The translations under genes were made by a program, and so were the position numbers. From the NCBI GenBank assembly GCA_025996815.1, contig BNTT01000012.1:1-40620 (forward strand): DNA of 40,620 nucleotides, written 5' to 3'. The stretch is from Bacteroidia bacterium (GTDB taxonomy: Bacteria > Bacteroidota > Bacteroidia > Bacteroidales > Azobacteroidaceae). Below are positions 31,278-39,700 of this stretch, piece after piece. The notes under the pieces were generated by a model. It saw nothing but the letters and a program-made list of their open reading frames with translations. It was not told the DNA's origin and did not search any database. Each line of letters begins with the position of its first letter. The first letter of the stretch is position 1.

Positions 31278-34200
31278 TTAGGGTGCCGCCACAACATAGG
31301 GATAAGAAACACTCGCCCAGTTGGCGGGAGTTACATCCGTGCCATTCAGATATATTCGGGAGGCGGCGTTGACGTTTGTCCCCCAATATATGGTGAGCCT
31401 GCCGCCCGTTGTGCCCATATTTGAATTAACATCCATCCTCACACTGTTGAAGTTGCCGCCGTTCATGATGACCTCGCCGCTCACTTCCATGTAGCCGGTT
31501 AGACTCCCTGCGTTCACGGTGACCTTGCCGGTTTGCCGCACATGCAGCGAGTTGCCGCGGAGTGTGCCGTTCTCCACCGTTACCTCGCCCGCTACTATTA
31601 TGTTGCCGTCTACATTCGTTCGCAACCCCTTTATCGTAGCCGTAGCACCCTGATTTACCTGCAAGCTGAGAGGATTGACCCCGTCGAGGGTAAGATGTTT
31701 GTTGTTGCCGACGATTACATCTCCGACGGTTAGCGTTCCTGCCACCTCATTATTCACCAGGTCGATATACTTCGGGTCGTCGTTGCTGATGTCGAAGGTC
31801 ATGGCAGCCGACTCATTGGCGAACAACCTTATTATCCCGTGCCACTCATCGGTGTATCCTTTCTGGGGCCAGACGACCGCTCCGTCTCCGCGGTAAAAAG
31901 ACTGCATACGTGCCCGGCAGGTCGTTAAGGATACTTTGTCGGCGAGGGTGAAGCCATATTTGCCGGTGGCTCCCGGTTCCACATACCAGGTGGTGCGGGC
32001 GATAACCTTCAACGGGCCTTCATCTTCAATCAACTCCCCGTCTCGCAACAACCGACCATAGTAGGTGGTGTTTCCGTCGTGAAGCCCGGTGATATAGAAG
32101 GTGATAGAAGGGTACCCTTGTATCATGAACTGGCGATTTAGGGTCGGATCTGGTTCTACCCAACTAAAAGGGCTGCTGTTGACGCCGGTGAGTGCCGCAT
32201 ATTTAGCACCTCTGACAAACCATTGGGGGGGGATAGGGGTGGGACCGTCCACTTCAACGAACCCTTCGTAAACCACCTCCTTCTGTTCCATCGCGAAGAC
32301 TTGAAGCGAAGGCAGCCCGTTTGCATGTGCAAGCACGTGGATTCCCTCCCGACTTTTAGGAAAAATAGTGGCGAATGCAGAGGCAGCTACGGAGAATCCG
32401 GCTTTTCCGGAGGTCGCCAATTCGGGCAAACCGCTAATGGTGACCGTATGGTCGTTGACGCGCGTTATCGTGCCGCCGTTCAGACTGGTAAATCCGGTTG
32501 TTCCATGCGGGGTGAGAGAGAATTGCGACAAGTTGAGGTATTCTTGCGGAACAAAGGTGGCACCGCCGTCGAGCGGATTGCGCGGACGAGAGCCGCCGCC
32601 GGGGAGGGGGTCGTAGTCGTGCTTGTACTGCGCAATAAAGGTCACCGTGCGGTTGCCGGTGTGGGAATACAACGGAAGGTCGTTGCCTGTTCCTGTTGTC
32701 ACAAAGGTTGGGCGCCCGTTGCCGCCGCCTGATTTTACCTCTATTTCAAAGTTAGGATAAATAGTATTAAAAGCATCGGCATCTATGAGGAGTCTCTGCC
32801 GGTCGTTGTCTGCGTTTTCGGACAACACCGAGGGCAAACCGCTAATGACAACCGTATGGTCGTCGACGCGCTTCACCTTGCCGCCGGTCAGATGGGTATA
32901 TCCGGGTTTGCCCGGCGAGTCGAGGATGAAGTGCGACAAGGAGAGGCTCGATTGCGGAGCAAAGATGCCGGCATCGTTGCCTCTGGCGGTCAGATAAGGA
33001 TCACCAGAAATACTAGGGTCATTGTGGAGCATCGTATCAACGAGGATGCTGGTGGGCAACGTAATGGTCAGTATATGGTCGCCGACGTAGGAATTGAACC
33101 GGTTGCTGGCGAGATACTTCCGCACCACATCGATGCGCAACTTCTCACTTTCATCTTCAAGGGGTTCCTGGGCGGTAATATAGTAGTCTTGCGCTTTCAA
33201 TTGAATGTTGTTGACATCCGCCAAGACCAGTTCCTGGCTTGCGGGGTAGTAGGTCAGCGACGCGGTGGAGAAAGCCAGATTATTGCCGCTTGCATCGTAT
33301 ATATTCCATAAACAATTGTTTGAGTAGGGGGGACTGTTGAGCAGTTTCACTTTTAAGATTGGTCCTATAATATTGACAGCACCCGCTACAGTATTGACAG
33401 CACCCGCTACAGTGACAGCACCCGGTCCCTCTTTAGTATTTCCTTTTGCATAGAGGTCAGTGGCTGATGGTCCCTTACTCGGCCACGCTGTTCCGAAGAC
33501 GGTATATTGTATGACCGGTGTTTTTGTCTGTAGTGGTGGTGGCGGTGGTGGTGGTGGCGGTGGTGTCAGTGATGTGGTAACTGTGAATTTTTGTCGCGCA
33601 CTTTCGGATTTGAGGGGTTCCTGTGCGGTAATCCAGTAATTCAGCGACGGCACATCGCCCTTGTTGGATGTCATGAGCAGTTCCCCGGTTGTCGGGTTGA
33701 AGGTTGGGATAAGGTAAGTAATCGGTGCGCCGTCCCATTCCACGTCATATATATTCCATATACTGTTGCTCGAGTAGGGGGGATTGTAGTTGAGTACCTG
33801 CGTTGTTACGCTTGGCACCGGAGGGTCTGGCAGTCTTGTGAAGGTTGTCGATAGCAGTACCGGTGTTGGTGTCTGTGGAGCGGCGTCTATCGTGAGTTTT
33901 CGCCGCGCACTTTCGGTGCGGGTGGGAGCGTTGTGGGCTGTAATCCAGTAGTCCTTCGCCGCCACATCGTTGGTGATGGATGTCAGAATCAGCGATGCGT
34001 TGCTGAGGGTGACGGTTACGTTGTTGTCTACTGCGGTTCCCGTTGCCGTGGAATAAACCGTCCATTCGGTCGAACCCGAATAATCGGTGGCGTTGAGCAG
34101 CGGAAAGTTCATGCTCGGCACCGCTGTGGGTGGCTTTTGGAGGGGGGAGGCAAAAACCGGTGTCGGTGTGCTGCCCGGTATATATGCGACAACCGTGAGT

Positions 34201-36722
34201 TTCAGCCGCGCACTTTCGGTCTTGCCGGGTTCGGAGGCAGTCACCCAATAGTCCTGTGCGGGAATATCCGAGGTGTACGACAGCCTCAAAATTGAGCCAT
34301 AGAGAAGGGTCGCAGAAACGGGCGATGGTGAGTTTCCTGTTGCCGCGGCATAGACCGTCCATGTGCATGTCGTCGGCGAGTATGCGGAGGCGTTGTCCAA
34401 GGTAAAGTTTATGCTTGTCTGCAAGAGAGATGTTTTGTCGAGGCTTGGAACGGACACTATGGGCGTGGGTGTTTGTCCGATAGGGGGGGGGGGGGTGGAT
34501 GAGGGTAAGCCCACCGTGAGTGGTATCCGCAGACTTTCCGTGAGGTCGCCTTCGGTGGCACTAACGTAGTAAGTTTTGACCAGCACATCATCAAGGGTGG
34601 ATGTCAGGGTCAGGAGCACACCGCTGTGCGACGCACTCATGTTGGCAGCGCGCGTGTTTCCCGTTGCGTCGGTATAGACTTTCCAAACGGTATTCGGGCG
34701 GTAGTTGGGGGCGTTAGACAGGGTGAAGACCACGTTTATCTGCTTGAGGGCGGTCTTGGCAACGTGGGCATTTGCCGGTGTTGTGGTTGGGGTGGGAGTC
34801 CTGCCCGGGTCATAATCAATGACTGTGATTTGCACCCGTTCGCTTTCTATTTTTCCGGGCACGAGGGCAGCCAGCCAGAAGTCCCTTGCCGTTATATTGG
34901 GGGTCTTTGTCAGGACAAGGAGCGTTCCGCTGCCTGTTCCGCCGCCTGTTCTGTCGGGTGTTACGCTTATTTCGATGAGCGGCGAGCCAGCGTCTGCCTC
35001 GCCATATAACCGCCATTCGGTATTGGATGGAAATTCGGCGGGGTCGTCGTTGACGAGGGTAAAGTTCACGCTTGACTGCGTGAGGGCGGTCTTGGCAACG
35101 ACAGCGGAGGCAACACTCGGTTTGCTCGTCCGGTCTTTTGCCACGGTGAGAACGAGCCTGTCGCTTTCCGCCTTGCCGGGTTGGGTGGCGGCAACGTAAT
35201 ATGTTCTTTCGGGTATATCCGTCTCGTGCTTCAGGGTGAGAACGGCATTCGCGCTTGATGCGGTAACGCCGCTTACCACTGCGGGTCCCATCGCCGTGGA
35301 ATAGACCTTCCATGTGGTGGTTGGCGATGAGGCATAGTTGGGAGTGTTGGTGAGCGTGAAGGCTACGGTCGGCTGCATACCGGCGGTCTTTACGATGCCG
35401 GCGGAGGCGACAGTCGGGGTGGGAGTCTTGTCCTGCTCATACGCTGTAACCGTGAGTCTCAGCCGCCCGCTTTCCGTCTTGTTATCTTCGGTGGCTGCCA
35501 CCCAATATTCACCCGGGAGGATATTCGAGGTGTGCATCAGGGTGAGGGTATTATTATTGTATGTCGGGCTAATGTTGATTGCCGGCGTGGGTCCTGTTTC
35601 CGCGACATAGACCTGCCAGCTGGTAGCCACCGAGTATGGGGGCATGTTGGTCAGGGCAAAGACCGCGCTTGACTGCTCGAGGGCGGTCTTGGCGAAGTTT
35701 GTCATATCTGCCGTGGGGGTGGCGGTCGGCGGAGCCGTGTATTTGTTCACCGTGAGTTTGACCGGCGCACTTTCAAGCAGCCCCTCGTCGGTGGCAGTAA
35801 GGAAATAAGCCCCGTCCGGCACATCCGGAGTGTGGCTCAGCGTGAGGGTGTTGCCGGAGAATGATACGAGCACGTTGGTTATCGGCACACCTCCTGCTGC
35901 CGAGGCGTACAACGTCCATTGGGGGTCGTTGTAAGCATTGCGCATCGGGAAGGCAACATTTGCCTGCTCGGTGGATGTCTTTGTAACGGTGGCGTTTTCG
36001 GGTTGCGGAGCCGGCGTTTGTTTCGGGTCGTAGTGGATTACGGTCAGTTCCATCCGCTTGCTTTCGCTCTTGCCTTCGTCGGCGACGGCAACCCAGTATG
36101 TCCTTTCCGGCACATCCGTGTTGTGCGTCAGGGTCAGGATTTCGCCGGAGAGTCGTGCCGTTACGGCGGGCACAAGCCCCGTGCCCCCTTCCAGCATATA
36201 CAGTTTCCATTTGGAGAGGGAGGAATACACCTCGGCGTTGTCGAGGGTGAAAGACACGTTCGTCTGCGTATTGCCGGACTTGGCAACGGTGGGGATGCTT
36301 GTTACAGGGGTTTCTGTCTCTACCTGCGCCAACACGGTGAGCGGCATCCGCTCGCTTTCGGTCTTGCCCGGCACGGTGGCGGAAACATAGTAAGTCGAAG
36401 GACGAATATCTGTGATATGTGTCAGCACCAGCATTGCGCCGTTATCGCACGTCGCGGTTAAGCCCGCCGCCTGTCTCTTTTCGGTTGCCGAAGGATATAC
36501 TTTCCACTCGGCATCGAGATACTCGGAGGTCAGATAAAATTGCACCCTCTCTTGCGTGGGTTCGACTTTCACCGCGACGGCTTCAAACACCTGCGGCATA
36601 TTTGTCTGCTCCACCACCACCACTTCTTCGCTTCGGTCGGTGCATTGCCCCAATACGAAGGGCACCAACAGCACAATCACTAAACTTTTTAATCCTTTCA
36701 CATTTGCTTTCATTGTCTTCAT
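31278..36722 (-). CDS. Giant repeat lipoprotein with beta-helix-like C-terminus
   Basis: This 1814-residue protein has an N-terminal signal with probable lipid Cys in LVPFVLGQC (the Gln at -1 is atypical). About eleven 85-130-residue Ig-like repeats follow (residues about 40-1160), each with TPTP linker, (V)xKTAxxQxxVxFTLxNA, WKVYxxATG, LTLTHxTDIP, YYVAATEPGKxESxRLxLTV. A Pro10 spacer lies near 33534-33563. After the repeats come two related modules (DHILTITLPTS..., THLTGGKVKRVDDHTVVISGLP and TSLNGGTITRVNDHTVTISGLP) and a terminal region of short Val/Gly/Asn strands (IIVAGEVTVENGTLRGNSL) that looks like a right-handed beta-helix. It is 35 bp behind its larger relative and 20 bp before the OmpA-like gene. 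A C13 tract in the linker after repeat 7 makes it potentially phase-variable. Likely adhesin or stalk. Confidence 0.85.
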   Translation of the reverse strand: MKTMKANVKGLKSLVIVLLVPFVLGQCTDRSEEVVVVEQTNMPQVFEAVAVKVEPTQERVQFYLTSEYLDAEWKVYPSATEKRQAAGLTATCDNGAMLVLTHITDIRPSTYYVSATVPGKTESERMPLTVLAQVETETPVTSIPTVAKSGNTQTNVSFTLDNAEVYSSLSKWKLYMLEGGTGLVPAVTARLSGEILTLTHNTDVPERTYWVAVADEGKSESKRMELTVIHYDPKQTPAPQPENATVTKTSTEQANVAFPMRNAYNDPQWTLYASAAGGVPITNVLVSFSGNTLTLSHTPDVPDGAYFLTATDEGLLESAPVKLTVNKYTAPPTATPTADMTNFAKTALEQSSAVFALTNMPPYSVATSWQVYVAETGPTPAINISPTYNNNTLTLMHTSNILPGEYWVAATEDNKTESGRLRLTVTAYEQDKTPTPTVASAGIVKTAGMQPTVAFTLTNTPNYASSPTTTWKVYSTAMGPAVVSGVTASSANAVLTLKHETDIPERTYYVAATQPGKAESDRLVLTVAKDRTSKPSVASAVVAKTALTQSSVNFTLVNDDPAEFPSNTEWRLYGEADAGSPLIEISVTPDRTGGGTGSGTLLVLTKTPNITARDFWLAALVPGKIESERVQITVIDYDPGRTPTPTTTPANAHVAKTALKQINVVFTLSNAPNYRPNTVWKVYTDATGNTRAANMSASHSGVLLTLTSTLDDVLVKTYYVSATEGDLTESLRIPLTVGLPSSTPPPPIGQTPTPIVSVPSLDKTSLLQTSINFTLDNASAYSPTTCTWTVYAAATGNSPSPVSATLLYGSILRLSYTSDIPAQDYWVTASEPGKTESARLKLTVVAYIPGSTPTPVFASPLQKPPTAVPSMNFPLLNATDYSGSTEWTVYSTATGTAVDNNVTVTLSNASLILTSITNDVAAKDYWITAHNAPTRTESARRKLTIDAAPQTPTPVLLSTTFTRLPDPPVPSVTTQVLNYNPPYSSNSIWNIYDVEWDGAPITYLIPTFNPTTGELLMTSNKGDVPSLNYWITAQEPLKSESARQKFTVTTSLTPPPPPPPPPPLQTKTPVIQYTVFGTAWPSKGPSATDLYAKGNTKEGPGAVTVAGAVNTVAGAVNIIGPILKVKLLNSPPYSNNCLWNIYDASGNNLAFSTASLTYYPASQELVLADVNNIQLKAQDYYITAQEPLEDESEKLRIDVVRKYLASNRFNSYVGDHILTITLPTSILVDTMLHNDPSISGDPYLTARGNDAGIFAPQSSLSLSHFILDSPGKPGYTHLTGGKVKRVDDHTVVISGLPSVLSENADNDRQRLLIDADAFNTIYPNFEIEVKSGGGNGRPTFVTTGTGNDLPLYSHTGNRTVTFIAQYKHDYDPLPGGGSRPRNPLDGGATFVPQEYLNLSQFSLTPHGTTGFTSLNGGTITRVNDHTVTISGLPELATSGKAGFSVAASAFATIFPKSREGIHVLAHANGLPSLQVFAMEQKEVVYEGFVEVDGPTPIPPQWFVRGAKYAALTGVNSSPFSWVEPDPTLNRQFMIQGYPSITFYITGLHDGNTTYYGRLLRDGELIEDEGPLKVIARTTWYVEPGATGKYGFTLADKVSLTTCRARMQSFYRGDGAVVWPQKGYTDEWHGIIRLFANESAAMTFDISNDDPKYIDLVNNEVAGTLTVGDVIVGNNKHLTLDGVNPLSLQVNQGATATIKGLRTNVDGNIIVAGEVTVENGTLRGNSLHVRQTGKVTVNAGSLTGYMEVSGEVIMNGGNFNSVRMDVNSNMGTTGGRLTIYWGTNVNAASRIYLNGTDVTPANWASVSYPYVVAAP
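33371..33423 (-). repeat. 21-bp coding tandem repeat in the giant lipoprotein
   Basis: A 21-bp unit occurs twice perfectly (33371-33391, 33392-33412) and is followed by an 11-bp partial third copy. It encodes GAVTVAGAVNTVAGAVNI-type residues in the last Ig-like repeat. Multiples of 21 keep the frame, so copy number can vary without breaking the protein. Confidence 0.9.
33534..33563 (-). repeat. Ten-codon proline run (CCA/CCG) in the giant lipoprotein
   Basis: Thirty bases of CCN codons give Pro10 between Ig-like repeats 10 and 11, probably a stiff spacer. Gain or loss of a codon would not shift the frame. Confidence 0.92.
34483..34495 (-). repeat. 13-base homopolymer (poly-C on coding strand) in the giant lipoprotein
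   Basis: The linker STPPPPIGQ between Ig-like repeats 7 and 8 is encoded with 13 consecutive C. With 12 C the frame ends at a TAG about 9 codons later. With 14 (or 11) C it continues out of frame for about 250 codons, to a stop near 33745. Either way repeats 8-11 and the beta-helix tail are lost. Confidence 0.95.
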
Positions 36723-36757
36723 TTTTTATAAAAGTACATTTTTTTTCTTGTGTTAAA

Positions 36758-39700
36758 CTAAATGGCACGCACCAGACGGAAGCCTATGGAGGTGCGGTGG
36801 GTGTCGCCGGGCACGTTGTTGGAGCGGTCAAACACGCGGCAAGCCGCCTCATCGCTGTCCCAGCCGCCGCCGCGAACCACGCGGTTCGTGCCCGAAGTGG
36901 ATGCGGCGGGTCCCTGCGCCGGGGTCGATGTGCCGATAGTCCCATACCAGTCCCAGCACCATTCACTCACATTTCCGCTCATGTCGTATAACCCTTTGCT
37001 GTTTGCGGTTTTAACCTCCCCTACCGGATGAGCACCGTAGGCGGAGTGGGCTGGTCCAAAGGTAGAAGAATTGGCATCATACCATGCCACATTGTCAGCG
37101 ATTTTGTCTCCCGAATAGGTGTATGCCCAAATTTTTTCTTCGAGTGGAGTGCCGTATTGCTTGCCGCCTCGCGCCGCATATTCCCACTCCGCTTCGGTGG
37201 GCAAGCGGTAGCCGCTTTTGGTTAAATCCATCACCGCATAATCACAATCCCTTGCCTTAGTGGAATTTTTGATAATGCTCCCATTATAACTGTAGACCTG
37301 TGTTTTGCCGTCCATCTCGCTATAGGCATTGCACCAGACAATCGCATCTCGCCAGCTGATGTCCGTTACCGGACGGGTTTCTCTTAGGTCGATGCTTCCT
37401 ACCGTACCGGTTCCGTCGGGTCCATGCCCTTCCCTGCCGGGGTTTTCAAAGGTGTACCCGTTTCTTATTGCCCAGTTGTACACTTCCGACCATAACGCAT
37501 ACGTGGTTTCGTTTCGGGCTATTCTAAACGCATCGAGGGTGACCGAGCGTTCCGGTCTAAATACCTCGCTGTCGGTTGTGGGAGTTATGGTTGCCCCTTC
37601 CAAACGTATCGTTGCCCGGTAGCCTCCCGTGGTGGAAAAGATGTCCTCCACCGTGAGTTTCTGCCGCGTACTTTCTGATTTGGTGCCTTCGGTGACTGTA
37701 ATCCAGTAATCATCTTTGGGGAGAGTCGGATGAGAGAGGGTCAGGAGCCGGGTAGTTGCGTCGAAAGAGATGGTCAAGTCGGGCACCTGCATGTTTCCGA
37801 TTTCCGTGGTATATATCTTGAATGTGGTAGCCTGTGTGTATTCGGGGTTGTTGTTCAGGGTAAAGAACACGGTTGGCTCCGGCAAGAAATCCCTTTGAGA
37901 AGAGAGGTTAATAAAAGTCGGGGGCAGTGTTGTGAACGTCCCATAGGAAACAACCGTGAGTTGCAACCGCTCGCTTTCCGATGCGTCGGGTGTGTCGGCG
38001 GTGGCAGAAATCCAGAAACTCCTCGACGGAATGTCCGTGGCGTGCTTCAGGGTCAATTTCTGAGTGCTCGCGTCGAATACCGGGATTATGGTAGGGTCTT
38101 CCGTTTTTATAGTTGGCAAGGCATATACCTTGAATGTGGTAGCCTGTGTGTATCCGGGGTTGTTGGTCAGGGTAAAGACCACCTCTGTCTGCGTGGCGGG
38201 TGCGACTTTTTCAACCGTGGAAACGTTTGTTGTCGGTGTCGGTGTCGGTGTAAAGGTCGGCTCCACAGACTGGGTAACCGTGAGTTTCGTCCGTACACTT
38301 TCGTTTGCTCCGCCATCGGCAACAGCCACCCAGTAATCCTTCATGGGGATGTTTACGGTATGCTTCAGCACCAAAGTTGTGCTGTTGAGCAGGTATGCGC
38401 TTGTCTGATAAGCCTCCTCTGTTCCGGTAGCCGCTGTATAGACCTTCCATTTAGCATACTGCGAGTATGAGGCACCGTTGTCTATGACAAAGTACATGAG
38501 AGTCTGCGTGATGGCAGCCTTTGCCTGAATTGGAATGGGCACAATGGGGGGAGCGGTCTGTCCGTTATCAGGTCCCTCGCCAACCGAGAGCGGCAACCGT
38601 ATGCTTTCCGCTTTGTTGGGTTCTGTGGCTGCCACGTAGTAAGTCTTTTCCTGCACATCTATATTGTGGCTCAGGGTGAGGACAGAGCCGCTGAGTGACG
38701 CGCTCATGCCGAGAGCCGTTGTGGTTCCGGTTGGCTCGGCATAGACCTTCCAAGTGGTACCTGTGGGAAAGTTGTAGGCATTGGTCAGAGTAAAGTTCAC
38801 CGCTGTCTGCGGGGTGGAGTGCTTTGCAGCACCGGAAAAGGCTACCACGGGGGTAGTTGTTCTGTCTTTCACATAATCGACAATCGTAATTTTCAGCCGT
38901 GCACTTTCATTTTTGCCGGGCGCTTTGGCAGCCAGCCAATAGTCCCTTCCCTGAATATTAGAGGCTTGTGTCAGGGTCAGGAGCGTACTACTCCCTGTCC
39001 TGTCAATTGACACTTCGATGTTGTTGAATGCCGCGCTTCCTGTTTCCATGGAATATACCTTCCATGTGGTATTGTTTGGAAATTCGGACAGGTCGTTGTT
39101 GACGAGGATAAAGCTCACGCTTGGCTGAGAGTCGGCGGTCTTGGCAACGGTAGGGTTTGCCAGTAGCGGCACTGCCGTTATAGCATTGACCACCGTGAGT
39201 GCGCATCGCTCGCTTTCCGTTTTGTTGGGTTCTTTGGCTGCCACATAGTAAGTCTTTTCCTGCACATCCGTACCGTGCGTAAGGGTCAGAATGACATCCA
39301 CGTTCGACGCTGTGAGTCCACTTTCCAGCGTGGAGCCTGTTGCCGTGGTATATATCTTCCATGTAGTGTTTTCGTATATGGCGGGGTTGGTCAGGGTAAA
39401 GTTTACGGTTTTCTGTATGCCGGCGGTCTTTATGACGCTTGTGGGAGCCACTGTCGGGAGGGGTGTCTTGCCCTGCGTGTCAGGGTTATACTCGGTAACC
39501 GTGAGTTTCAGCCGCTCGCTTTCCGTTTTGTTGCCTTCGGTAACCGAAACGTAGTAATCCCCCAGCGGAATATCCGTTCCGTGGCTCAGGGTGAGGGTTG
39601 TGCCGCTGATAGTGGCGGTGGTGTTGATTACCGGCGTGGAGCCGCTACTCGCGACATATACCATGCAGGAGGTAGCGCCCGAATAGGCATCGGCGTTGGT

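Noticed and set aside
32225..32232. Run of eight G as a third slippage switch
   Set aside because: It is shorter than the two reported tracts and not far from what chance could give in this Pro-rich coding region.
36419..36991. A plus-strand frame of 190 codons across the gap between the two giant genes
   Set aside because: It overlaps both giant genes on the opposite strand and lacks any motif or promoter.
36758..37640. Active formylglycine-generating enzyme
   Set aside because: The second active-site cysteine of the enzyme family is missing near the CRV motif, and no sulfatase is nearby; a binding domain is more likely.
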